Source: Dictyobacter formicarum (GTDB taxonomy: Bacteria > Chloroflexota > Ktedonobacteria > Ktedonobacterales > Ktedonobacteraceae). From it: DNA of 64,000 bases. The stretch covers positions 62,001 to 126,000 of the forward strand of contig NZ_BNJJ01000023.1 of the NCBI RefSeq assembly GCF_016587435.1, read 5' to 3'. Shown here one piece after another: positions 55,045 through 63,800 of the stretch; positions within the stretch are counted from its first letter, which is position 1, and the number at the start of each line of letters is the position of its first letter. The translations under genes and the position numbers were made by a program. Under the pieces are notes generated by a model that was given only the letters and a program-made list of their open reading frames with translations, did no database searches and had not been told where the DNA came from.

Positions 55045-55401
55045 ATGCAAGAACACCAGCCCCGCTTTAAACTTGCGCGACGTATACTCTTCCCCTACAC
55101 TGGTGAAGAGCCTTTGACTCGTGCACAGGAAGTGAGGGTCATTGTCTCATGGGCTACCATTTTTCCGGTTGCCCTCCTGGTTGGCACACTGCCGATCGTG
55201 GCTTTATTCAGTAGCAATGCATCTGTGCAGCAAATATTGCTAATCCTCCTTCTCGTATTTGTTGGAGGTGTCATCATTTTTGGCCTGATGGCCTGGTTTG
55301 TGGTCTTAATGATTAATCGCTCGGCCCGCTTATTCCGGCAACACAGAGCACAAAAATCTGCAAGGACCAGCGATTTCAGCGGAGGTAGGTATGGATCTTA
55401 G
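55045..55401 (+). CDS. small two-helix membrane protein
   Basis: 118 aa with two membrane helices (IVSWATIFPVALLVGTLPIV and ILLILLLVFVGGVIIFGLMA, the latter extending to VVLMI) and a basic C-terminus (RHRAQKSARTSDF-like). No family recognised. It starts 4 bp after the NUDIX stop and overlaps the MEDS gene by 11 bp, so the three are one operon. Confidence 0.75.
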   Translation: MQEHQPRFKLARRILFPYTGEEPLTRAQEVRVIVSWATIFPVALLVGTLPIVALFSSNASVQQILLILLLVFVGGVIIFGLMAWFVVLMINRSARLFRQHRAQKSARTSDFSGGRYGS

Positions 55402-56047
55402 CGTTGAAGGTAAATCAGAGCGTATCCCCCCTGGCTCGCATATCTGCCAGCTCTATAGTAAAGTAGTAGAAATTCCTAGCGTGACTGCGCGCCTGTTGCG
55501 CGTTGGTCTGGCATTGAAAGAAAAATGTCTCTTTGCGGCCGCCCCGGCGCAGGTGCAAGAGTTACGTGAAGAGTTAGAGAAACTACAAGTTGATGTAGAT
55601 GAGTTAATCGAGTCTGGTCAACTTGTTTTGTGTGAAGAGCGGGAAACGTTCCTGGCTAATGGGAAGCGCTTTGATCCATATTTCTTGCTTTCTTCGCATC
55701 AGACTTTTATTGCTCAGGCTCTGCGTGAGGGCTGGCAGGCTGTGCGTATATCCATGGATATGACCTGGCTGGCTAAAGATATCGCGACTCCAGAACAGAT
55801 TCTTAAATATGAAGCAGCTTCAGATGCTGTATTTACTTTCCAGAATGCTCCTATTATTGCTTTAATGCATTATGATCATAGTAAATTGCTGCCCAGTCTG
55901 GTAGTGGAGATGCTGAAGTTGCATCCTATCTCAGTGGTGGGTAAATATATCAAGCGCAATCCTTATTATCTCAATTCAGAGCAATATATGTTGAAGATTT
56001 TGCGTATCAATAAGGATAAGGGGGCGCATAGTAATCCCTCTGTCTGA
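55391..56047 (+). CDS. MEDS-domain sensory protein
   Basis: 218 aa. The whole length matches the MEDS (DcmR-type sensory) domain: PPGSHICQLYSKVVEIPSVT, then GLALKEKCLFAAAP, SGQLVLCEERETFL, AVRISMDMTWLAKD and APIIALMHYD. MEDS domains sense small hydrocarbon-like or unknown ligands and often regulate kinases; none is fused here. GGAGGT precedes the ATG, which lies inside the upstream gene. It ends next to a repeat-rich convergent spacer. Confidence 0.85.
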   Translation: MDLSVEGKSERIPPGSHICQLYSKVVEIPSVTARLLRVGLALKEKCLFAAAPAQVQELREELEKLQVDVDELIESGQLVLCEERETFLANGKRFDPYFLLSSHQTFIAQALREGWQAVRISMDMTWLAKDIATPEQILKYEAASDAVFTFQNAPIIALMHYDHSKLLPSLVVEMLKLHPISVVGKYIKRNPYYLNSEQYMLKILRINKDKGAHSNPSV

Positions 56048-56129
56048 GGGATTACTATGTGCATGAGCTGGCTGGTGGGTTTGAGCGCCCCCGTACGGGC
56101 GGGTGCATACGCACCCGCGCCGTTTTTTT

Positions 56130-56186
56130 ATGTGCTGGTTCGTTCATCCAGGGCGCTCGGCGCCCTGGATGAACGAACCAGCACAT
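56130..56186. repeat. perfect hairpin, 27-bp stem, apex GC-TCG-GC
   Basis: The left arm 56130-56156 (ATGTGCTGGTTCGTTCATCC and on) is exactly complementary to 56160-56186; loop TCG. Unusually it has a T-run on both sides, so on the plus strand it could also terminate transcription. Confidence 0.93.
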
Positions 56187-56267
56187 GTTTTTTAAGAATG
56201 TGTCTGAAGGCTATATGGTACGTGCCTTCGGCTCTTCACACTACGCGCCTTCGGAGCTCACCAGAGT

Positions 56268-56324
56268 TTTTTTATGTTGGTGCAAAAAACGTGCATCGCG
56301 CATTTTTTGCACCAACATAAAAAA
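56268..56324. repeat. long hairpin, one mismatch, apex GC-ATC-GC
   Basis: Arms 56268-56294 and 56298-56324. T-rich base, then ATGTTGGTGC and six A, matched on the right. Near the apex there is one C-A mismatch and one G-T pair. It sits 6 bp before the 393-bp TIR element. Confidence 0.9.
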
Positions 56325-56330
56325 GAGCCT

Positions 56331-56723
56331 GGGGGACGTCAGCGCCCTTACAGGTATAGGTTTTTTGGATTCGCGCCAGGCAAGCGGGGATGCAAGGGGC
56401 GGTCAGCCCCTTGACTGGGGGTTTGGCGAGCATGCCGGGGGCATGATCAAGCTGTGCCCCCAACTCCTCCTCTCCTCGTGCCGCCCGCATGATCTTTAAC
56501 AAATAAAGCAGGTATAAAGCGGGGAGGTGCAGGAGGGCCGGCGAGGCCCTCCTGCCGGGGTTCGGGGTGTCCCCGACCACTCCTCCCCCTCCTCCCGCCG
56601 AAGGCGGGAATGCAAGAGGTATTTTTATACCGTATTAAAAAGTAAAAGATCATCAGGGCGGCATCAAGGGGCCTCAGGGGCGTAGCCCTGAAAAACCTAT
56701 ACCTGTAAGGCGTCAGCGCCCCC
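56331..56723. mobile_element. 393-bp TIR-bounded non-autonomous element, copy 2
   Basis: Left end GGGGGACGTCAGCGCCC then TTACAGGTATAGGTTTTTT; right end AAAAACCTATACCTGTAA then GGCGTCAGCGCCCCC; these are inverted copies. The interior is nearly identical to 31284-31675, in the same orientation. No transposase. As in copy 1, a long hairpin immediately precedes the left end. Confidence 0.88.
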
Positions 56724-56729
56724 AGGTTG

Positions 56730-56771
56730 GCGTGTCTGACAACCATCCCCATGGATGGTTGTCAGACACGC
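56730..56771. repeat. perfect hairpin, 19-bp stem
   Basis: GCGTGTCTGACAACCATCC and exact complement around CCAT. It abuts the right end of the 393-bp element. A degenerate counterpart (GTCATC..GATGAC) follows copy 1 at ~31687. Its apex lacks the GC-N-GC pattern. Confidence 0.88.
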
Positions 56772-56823
56772 TCGCTTTACTTTTTGAGCGCCGAAGGAGC
56801 GAATAGGCACAGGATGTGCCGGG

Positions 56824-57852
56824 CTAGTTGTCGAAGAAGTTGCCCATGAAGTTGCTCTGGCCACCGGCCTGAGGCGATCCTTCTGTGGTGGGTGGATGGT
56901 AGGTCATGGATTGAATGCCGACACGGCCGGGGCCGATAAAGCGGTTAAGGGTGAAGGATGCTCCTGCCATGAGTCCTCCAATTGCTCCCAGTATGCCTCC
57001 ACCTCGCTGCGAGCCTGCCACAGTCGTCATTTGCATTTGTACTGATGGGTCTTTCCAGAGCCAGGCACCCGGTTCTACATCGATCGCTTCGCCCGGGGCG
57101 AGCATTTTTTCAAATACGTTGCCATAACCATGGAGTAGCACCATACCTTCACCATTCACAGCTGTGAACTGGTCAATAAAGAGGCCGGTGCGGCTGAAGA
57201 GAATATTGGCTGCTCCCTGGACGAAGGTGAAGTTGTAATCAACGTTGCCGGTTGCGACCAGGAACTGATGCTCGCGCACCTCGACCGTTTGTCCATGCTG
57301 GAGGCGTAGCGCGACTATCTGGCCCACAGAGTCGCGTGAGAACGAGATGTTGCCCGGCCCCTGGGCTTCGCTGATAAAGACCTGCAGTCCAGCAAAGAAA
57401 CGCCGTGCCGCGCCCCTGAGCGATTTAAAACCGATCTGGACACCAGGATGTTTCCAGAGCAAGATATGATGTTCAAAGTAGACTGATAACTGATTGCCAA
57501 GCATAATGTCAACGACCGGGACCAGCTCGCCATCGATACTTATGGTCATGTCTGCGATGCGCAATGGACCCTTGGGGTTATGCAATTCAGCTTTGGGAAC
57601 CGAGTTACCGAACATGCTGTTCGTATATTCTTCAAACTGATTTGGCGGTGTGTACGCGCCTTGAGGAGCGTTCCCATAAGCTCCCGGTTGAGATGGTGGG
57701 TTATTATAAGGACCAGGTTGAGAGGGCGGGTTGTTGTAGGGGCCAGGCTGAGAGGGTCCTTGAGGCGCCGGGCCTCCATTAATAGGTGTACCACACGACC
57801 CACAGAATTTTACACCATCAGCAATCGGATTGTGGCAGCGAGGGCAGGTCAT
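56824..57852 (-). CDS. zinc-ribbon and AIM24-type protein
   Basis: 342 aa. The N-terminal zinc ribbon is CPRCHNPIADGVKFCGSCG (two CxxC). A linker of near-perfect 10-residue repeats (PSQPGPYNNP) follows. The C-terminal ~230 residues match AIM24/TIGR00266-like beta-rich proteins (GNISFSRDSVGQIVAL, GNVFEKMLAPGEAIDVEPGA, FTLNRFIGPGRVGIQSM). AIM24 domains are trimeric scaffolds of unclear function in bacteria. Start ATG 57852, 6 bp after AGGAGG; a Met 8 codons earlier is in frame but the ribosome site lies between. Confidence 0.88.
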   Translation of the reverse strand: MTCPRCHNPIADGVKFCGSCGTPINGGPAPQGPSQPGPYNNPPSQPGPYNNPPSQPGAYGNAPQGAYTPPNQFEEYTNSMFGNSVPKAELHNPKGPLRIADMTISIDGELVPVVDIMLGNQLSVYFEHHILLWKHPGVQIGFKSLRGAARRFFAGLQVFISEAQGPGNISFSRDSVGQIVALRLQHGQTVEVREHQFLVATGNVDYNFTFVQGAANILFSRTGLFIDQFTAVNGEGMVLLHGYGNVFEKMLAPGEAIDVEPGAWLWKDPSVQMQMTTVAGSQRGGGILGAIGGLMAGASFTLNRFIGPGRVGIQSMTYHPPTTEGSPQAGGQSNFMGNFFDN

Positions 57853-57992
57853 TGAATCCTCCTTATGATAGACCATTCAAGGTAATGGAGAAATGTCTGG
57901 CAGAGATATCCTGCTGTTTATCAATGTTGCCTGGATATACTCTCATTTTGATAATAGCAGCGTTTGTGTGAAGATACAAGGGGGTCTGTGGT

Positions 57993-58024
57993 AGCGTGAG
58001 GGCGCGCATGCGCGCCCTCACGCT
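57993..58024. repeat. 32-bp perfect palindrome
   Basis: AGCGTGAGGGCGCGCA and its exact complement with no spacer. Its centre GGGCGCGCATGCGCGCCC is the same core as in the GC-rich flanking modules. Confidence 0.88.
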
Positions 58025-58088
58025 TACCCGTTGAAAAAAATTCAGGTGTTGCGCGCTCTTACGCTATACGCCTGAAGCGCTTAAAAAA

Positions 58089-58147
58089 AGTATTTATAGT
58101 ATTGCAAAAAGTGCGCTCAGCGCACTTTTTGCAATACTATAAATACT
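58089..58147. repeat. perfect hairpin, 28-bp stem, apex GC-TCA-GC
   Basis: The left arm 58089-58116 (AGTATTTATAGTATTGCAAA and on) is exactly complementary to 58120-58147; loop TCA. Confidence 0.93.
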
Positions 58148-58268
58148 AAGATTGGAGGCGTTGCGCCCCCAGGATAGCTATTGGCGTGAGCGCAGGCTTA
58201 GAGAACGAAGCTATCGGCCAGTGGACTGCGCGTGCTATTGTTACTATCGCGTTTATCACCGTTCAGGT

Positions 58269-58676
58269 TCACTTGAGGCTGACCATTGGTCTGGCGGCCA
58301 CTGTTATTATAGGTGCCACTGCCACCACTCGAAGGGGCATAGCGGGTGGCGTATTTTGCATACCCTGCAAGCTTTGTAGAGCTACCTGAGATGGGCCTGA
58401 CTGACTGGAGGATCCAGGCTCGGTTGCGAGCTGGATTGTCTTACCCTCAATTACCACAGCAATGCCAATACCACGGCGAAGATCGGCGAGCTGCCTGCGC
58501 AACTCACGATTCTCAGCCTCTAATGCGTCCATTAATTTTTTCTGCTCGAGCAGCATCTGCGCGATGCCTTCAAAACCAGCGCTAGCAGCACGATCCATCA
58601 TGGATTCCTCCTGCGTACTTTCCGTACCCACTAAATCTAGAACAAATTCTCCCATCACAGCGCCACGTCCTCCCAA
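58269..58676 (-). CDS. small coiled-coil protein, unknown function
   Basis: 135 aa from TTG at 58676, or shorter from GTG/ATG at ~58655, since GGAGG lies 10-13 bp before those codons. A helical stretch LMDALEAENRELRRQLADL is a probable coiled coil. Then IGIAVVIEGKTIQLATEPG, a small beta unit, and a Ser/Gln/Pro-rich tail. Family not recognised. It follows coaBC by 16 bp on the same strand and may share its transcript. Confidence 0.55.
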   Translation of the reverse strand: MGGRGAVMGEFVLDLVGTESTQEESMMDRAASAGFEGIAQMLLEQKKLMDALEAENRELRRQLADLRRGIGIAVVIEGKTIQLATEPGSSSQSGPSQVALQSLQGMQNTPPAMPLRVVAVAPIITVAARPMVSLK

Positions 58677-58692
58677 CTTTATTGTGCCTGGC

Positions 58693-59970
58693 CTAGCCTA
58701 ACAGTGGCACAATACGATCCCAAATTGCCGCCGCAACGCCAGTTTTGGGCATTACAGGCAAATCTTCCATCGCACCATTTGCATGGAAGATGAGCACCTT
58801 ATTAGTTTCGGTGCCGAAACCACTATCTGAACGCGAGACATCGTTCGCGACTAGCATGTCCAGTTGTTTCTTTTGTAGCTTTGCCTGGGCATGCTCAATA
58901 AGGTGTTCTGTTTCGGCTGCGAAGCCAACGCGTATCAAGCGTCGCTTCAACTGAGGTATGGATATGCCATCGTGTTGTGCTCCGGCATAGCCACCATCAG
59001 CGAGTAAACCAGCAAGTTCCGCCAGAATATCTGGATTAGGTACCAGATGAACTGAGAACTCACCCTTTCCGTGTTGCCCCGAAACCTTATTTTCTGTCTT
59101 TTTAATTTTTTGTGTTGCAGCCTGAGCTGGGCGAAAATCCGCCACGGCAGCACTCATTATAAGAACATCCGCATCAGTAATAAGGGCATACACGATATCA
59201 CGCATCTGCAGCGCCGTCTCAACCTGGTGCAATTCCACACCATAAGGTGCGGGCAATGCAACGGGCCCCGATATTAATATAACGTGTGCGCCACGATCTC
59301 TTGCTTCAATTGCGAGGTTATAGCCCATTTTTCCTGATGAGCGATTCCCTATGTATCGTACTGGATCGATTGGTTCCTGCGTTCCACCAGCTGTGACGAT
59401 AACACGGCGACCTGCAAGGTCCCCTTGTCGCCCCAAAACTTGTTGAATGGCTCCAAGTAATGTAGCCGTCTCAGGAAAGCGACCAATGCCGACGGCACCG
59501 GAGGCGAGCCTGCCAACTTCTGGCTCTACGATAAAAGCACCTCGCTCTCGTAATGTAGCCAGATTTGCCTGCGTCGCCGGATGAGTATACATATTGGTGT
59601 ACATCGCAGGTGCCAGGATTAATGGTGCTTTGGTGGCCAGGGCCACGGCTGTCAGCATGCTATCTGTCAAACCGTAAGCCAGTTTGGCAATGGTGTTGGC
59701 GGTTGCTGGAACAATTACCAGCAGATCAGCCTCTTCAGCCAATTTTATATGTGTCTCTGCGGCTTCTCCTGAGGCTTCCCAGAGGTCGCTATACACGCGC
59801 CGGTGGCTCATGGTTGCGAATGTGAGTGGGCGGACGAATTCTTCCGCGTGCTCTGTCATAATTACATCTACAATCGCACCGGCCTGTTGCAGTTTGCTGA
59901 CCAGGTCGACAGCTTTGTAGGATGCAATTCCTCCACAGATTCCTACGATAATACGCCTATTGAGTAACAT
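58693..59970 (-). CDS. coaBC: bifunctional phosphopantothenoylcysteine decarboxylase / phosphopantothenate-cysteine ligase
   Basis: 425 aa. It catalyses the two middle steps of coenzyme A synthesis. The CoaC half (1-~190) is a flavoprotein: RIIVGICGGIASYKAVDLV, VIVPATANTIAKLAYG, PAMYTNMYTHPA (usual PAMN motif altered to PAMY) and GRLASGAVGIGRFPE. The CoaB half (~190-425) starts VIVTAGGTQEPIDPVRYIGN and RSSGKMGYNLA, with VLIMSAAVADFRP and the Lys-rich KIKK that binds CTP. Confidence 0.95.
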   Translation of the reverse strand: MLLNRRIIVGICGGIASYKAVDLVSKLQQAGAIVDVIMTEHAEEFVRPLTFATMSHRRVYSDLWEASGEAAETHIKLAEEADLLVIVPATANTIAKLAYGLTDSMLTAVALATKAPLILAPAMYTNMYTHPATQANLATLRERGAFIVEPEVGRLASGAVGIGRFPETATLLGAIQQVLGRQGDLAGRRVIVTAGGTQEPIDPVRYIGNRSSGKMGYNLAIEARDRGAHVILISGPVALPAPYGVELHQVETALQMRDIVYALITDADVLIMSAAVADFRPAQAATQKIKKTENKVSGQHGKGEFSVHLVPNPDILAELAGLLADGGYAGAQHDGISIPQLKRRLIRVGFAAETEHLIEHAQAKLQKKQLDMLVANDVSRSDSGFGTETNKVLIFHANGAMEDLPVMPKTGVAAAIWDRIVPLLG

Positions 59971-60180
59971 GGCTAGCCTACTTGTTTCTGTTGTTAAACC
60001 AGCTATGCTGGGTCATTGCTACAATAGCATATCGAAATGTTTGGCGACAAGGGTGATGCCAAGAAGTACCACTATATATTATCTAATATACGACTCAAGC
60101 AATGCTATTTACCATTGCAGAACTGAGAACGTCGTAGATCTATTTATTTCTATTATACGTGGCAATACTTCGGCGAAATA

Positions 60181-60504
60181 TTGGTGCAGCCATCAACGAG
60201 CTACCTCATTTTGAGTATTATGCTACTGGCTATTGGCTTCGGAATGGCTTTTACAATGCCCGCCATGACAACGGCCGTTATAGAGTCCGCGCCTGCTAAT
60301 CGATCAGGTATCGCTTCCGCAGTCCTCAACTCCGGACGGCAAATGGGGAGTGTGCTAGGTGTCGCCATCCTGGGATCACTGGTGGGGCAGAGAATAATCT
60401 CAATCCCCGGCATGCATATTTCCATGCTGCTGGCCGGTGCGGCATTTTTATGCGGCTGTCTTCTCGCGCTGATCTTCGTGGACAGGAAGCTAAAGCAAGC
60501 TTGA
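60181..60504 (+). pseudogene. C-terminal fragment of an MFS transporter (DHA2/EmrB type)
   Basis: 107 aa. About three membrane helices matching the end of 14-helix DHA2 exporters: SIMLLAIGFGMAFTMPAMTT, then SAPANRSGIASAVLNSGRQM and GSVLGVAILGSLVG, then a last helix and a basic tail. The remaining ~350 residues are missing and the upstream DNA shows no related frame. The apparent start is TTG without a clear ribosome site. It is a 5'-deleted remnant beside a hairpin module. Confidence 0.75.
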
Positions 60505-60835
60505 TGCGAGAATATGTCTGAACTTCATCGCCAAGGGGAAGTTGGGCGCCCCCGCACGGGCGTCCGCATGCGCGGCCGCACCGTTTTTCAGAGGGAGTGC
60601 AGAACCGGTGCGAAGCACCGGTTCTGCACTCCCTCTGAAAGGCCTTATGAGCGCCTGTGGCGCTCTCGTCAGGGGCCGAAGGCGCGAAATCTACTGCTTT
60701 TAGACACTTTCTGAGTAGAGCAGGAGAAGGGGGGAAGAGACAAGCAAGGATGGGCGAGGCGGCTAGCCGCCCCACCCATCTTCTTGCCTGTAAAGGGAGG
60801 CACCTCATCGATTCGGAGCTTGCCTCCGCTTTGCT
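60505..60835. other. convergent spacer with hairpin module
   Basis: Flanking module 60546-60579 (GCGCCCCCGCACGGGCG, TCCGCATGCGCGGCCGC), hairpin 60586-60640, then an inverted second module (GAGCGCCTGTGGCGCTC, GGGGCCGAAGGCGCG, ~60650-60685), then a ~130-bp segment with GGGCGAGGCGGCTAGCCGCC and TTCGGAGCTTGCCTCCG. Same order as the 13-kb module. Confidence 0.7.
60586..60640. repeat. perfect hairpin, 26-bp stem, apex GC-GAA-GC
   Basis: The left arm 60586-60611 (TTTCAGAGGGAGTGCAGAAC and on) is exactly complementary to 60615-60640; loop GAA. Confidence 0.93.
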
Positions 60836-63800
60836 CTAGGCTCTTACGTCTTTACGTTTGAGGAACCAGGCGATGATCACGCCCTGGATAAGGATCATGG
60901 CGGCGAGGACACCCCAGCTCAGGAAGAGGTGGGCGACAGCTGCGCCATGATTGCTTCCGTTAACGGATGTAAACAGGTTCGAGACGTACGAGAAGCTATC
61001 GGTGTTGAGTTTGTCCCCATGGAGACCAACGGTGGTACCCATGGCTGCCATTGACCAGCGTGTAGTGAAGAATGCGCCGGGTATCTGTAAGAACTTAGGG
61101 CTGTCTAACGAGAAAATGACGCCGGCAAAGATGACTTGCGGAATAAGTGGTAACGGGACGATACTCATAGCTCGGTCATTGTTAGGTACAATAGCTGAGA
61201 TGAGCAGACCAGTCATGAGTCCCGCTAGCGACGTCAGGGCCATCGAGACATAGATCTCCAGGAATGGCGGCAGTAAGACGCTGTTCTGGTAAGGCGCGAC
61301 GAGCCAAACCATGAAGACCAGGATCAGACTCTGCACCAGGCTAAAGGTGCCCAGGACCGCGATCTTGGAGAAGAGGTAAGGCGCTATTCCCAGATTGACC
61401 GAGCGTTCACGCCGATAAATGGCCGCTTCCTTAACAATTTCGCGCGATCCGTTAATACAACCAAACATAATGGCGGCAAAGGACATGATGAAGAGAACCT
61501 TCTGGGCGTCCGTGCCTGAGCCGGGCAGGATAGAGTGATTCAGGAAATCATCCGGGCTGAGATGCTGCTGTTGGGCCGCCAGTTTACCCTGATCGGTTTT
61601 CATGAAGTCGACGACAACCTGGCAGTTATCCGTTTTGTGTGATGTTGGGTCCAACATATTGACGCGGGCTACACAGGTAGCTACCTTGTTACTGTTAAAT
61701 GCTCCATGACCGGTGAGGCCCAACAAGAGCAAACCAATAATAGGAGCCTGTAAGACAAGGATAGCCAGGTTAACGCGGTCATTCATGATAAGCTCTATAT
61801 AGCGCATACAGAGCAAAACAAATTGTTTGAATGGATTACCGCGCTTCGGAGGATTGATCGGCGCAGCTGGAGCGTTCCGATGAGCATTGCCGGCAGGTCC
61901 CTGCTGGATATTCCCCACCACATAGCGTGCATAGTCTGGCGATTGCCTGAATCTGTTTTCTGCCTCAGCCGGAATATTCGGATTCTCATCCGTGGGTTCG
62001 AGGGCACTATAGATCTCAGCGAAATCAGTTTTACCAAAGTAAGCCTTGGCATCATTGGGCGGCCCAAAGTACGCCAGCTTTCCTCCCTGACAGAGAAAGC
62101 AGATATAGTCACAGGCATTGATATTGTTAGTCGCGTGCGTAACCAGTACAATGGTATGTCCTTTATCCGCCAGTTTACGCAGCAAGAGCATCATCTTACG
62201 ATCCAGGCCTGGATCGAGTCCCGAGGTCGGCTCATCCAGGAAGAAGACACTGGGGTTAGCCAGCAGCTCTAGCGCGATCGAAACACGCTTACGTTGTCCA
62301 CCCGAGAGCTTATTGACCAGCAAGCTGCGGCGATGCTTCATTTCCACATCTTCCAGAACCTCATCGATACGCTCCTGGATCTGCTTTTCCGTGAAGTCCT
62401 GTGGCAGACGTAGCCTGGCGGCATAATACAGGGCACGCTCAACGGTCAGCTCACGATGGATAATATCATCCTGCGGAACATAGCCCAGCTGGGTACTAAA
62501 GGATGCCAGATTGCGGTAGTAATCCTGCCCATTATAAAGCACAACGCCTTGCTGAGCCGGGCGCAGGCCATTCAAAGCATCCATCAGCGTGGATTTACCG
62601 GCGCCAGAGCCGCCAACCAGGGCCACGAATTTACGTGGCGGAATGGCAAAAGAAATGTCGTTAAGCAAAACGACGTGTTTATTGCCCTCTTTTTTTAGGT
62701 TCAGCGCATCGATACGAATACCGTAGCTCTCATCCTGTTGCGTGAGTACTGTGCCTGTATATGTAAGCTTAAATGGACCAATGCGAATGATATCGCCCTG
62801 GTTGAGCACCTGGTTGCTGGTGCGCTGTGTGTTGACATAGACATGATTCGTACTGCCCTGGTCAATGATGCGATAGCCGCCGCCTGGTAGTTGCTCCAGG
62901 CGAGCATGGTGGCTGGAGACCTGTGGATGTTTTAGCACAACCATATTATCCGGTGCGCGACCGAATGTGATCACTGGTGCACCCAATTGAATAGGTTGGA
63001 GCTCAGGGACTACATCCTGTATCTGTCCACTACCATCATTGAAGGTCAGAGAAACGAACGTACCATTGGCATCGCTAATACGGAAGACATCGCCGCGCGT
63101 CAGAACACGACGAAATTGCTGCTGGCCACCGATATTCTGACCCTGGAAGGTTAATCCATTCAGGGTGTGTCCACGTTTGGGATGGGGATGGATGAGGACC
63201 AGCTGGTTGCCTTCACGTACGATTTGAGCATGGAAGCTGGAAACCGTTGGGCGATTGATCACGATCGTATTTGACGGGTCGCGGCCAATGTCAAACACCT
63301 GGCGATCAGGAGTCAATGGATAGGTATGTTTTTCCTGATCGGTATTGGTACTGACCTCAAGAGTGGGAATGCTACTGCCCGGCTGTACACTGGCAATGGT
63401 GCCCCCCTCAAAAGAACTGCGCTGTGTGGCAGTAGGAATATGTTCATTTATACCATACGCCGACGGGGGCGCATAGTTATTGGCCTGATTCAGCACGGCC
63501 GGCCCAAAGTTTGGTGCCTGTTGCTGCACTGGCGGCTGATTGGCTGCCTTGAATGGTAGGTTATTAGCCAGATTAGCATAAGCGGGTGGTACCGCAGGTT
63601 GCGCCAGATTAGGTGTTGAACCACGTTCTGTGTTTGGTGGCGTTGGGCGAGCAGCCTCAGCGACCAGAAACAGAAAAGTTGTTCCCTGCCCCAATCCAAT
63701 CGTATCGCGATCATTCAAAGGAGACTGATTGACCTCCCGTTGATTCAACGTGATTGTATTTTGCGCTGCCGCCTTCTTAATCGACCAGACGCTACCATTC

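Larger units (their letters stand above)
56048..56823. other. repeat-rich convergent spacer
   Basis: Order from the left: flanking module 56085-56120 (GCGCCCCCGTACGGGCGG, then TGCATACGCACCCGC), hairpin 56130-56186, module with CGTGCCTTCGGCTC and CTACGCGCCTTCGGAGCTC (56221-56262), hairpin 56268-56324, TIR element 56331-56723, hairpin 56730-56771. It holds the densest run of these repeats in the window; no convincing gene. Confidence 0.8.
57853..58268. other. spacer with two palindromes
   Basis: Holds the promoter side of the AIM24 gene, a 32-bp perfect palindrome at 57993-58024, a module with GCTATACGCCTGAAGCGCTT (58063-58082), hairpin 58089-58147 and a right-hand GGCGTTGCGCCCCCAGG (58157-58173). 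No convincing gene. Confidence 0.65.

Noticed and set aside
57660..57760. Tandem DNA repeat as a separate element
   Set aside because: It encodes the PSQPGPYNNP-type linker repeats of the AIM24 protein and is part of that gene.
13007..60640. A CRISPR array or spacer-type repeat
   Set aside because: The hairpins are not regularly spaced and have variable stems; no direct repeats of constant length and no cas genes are seen.
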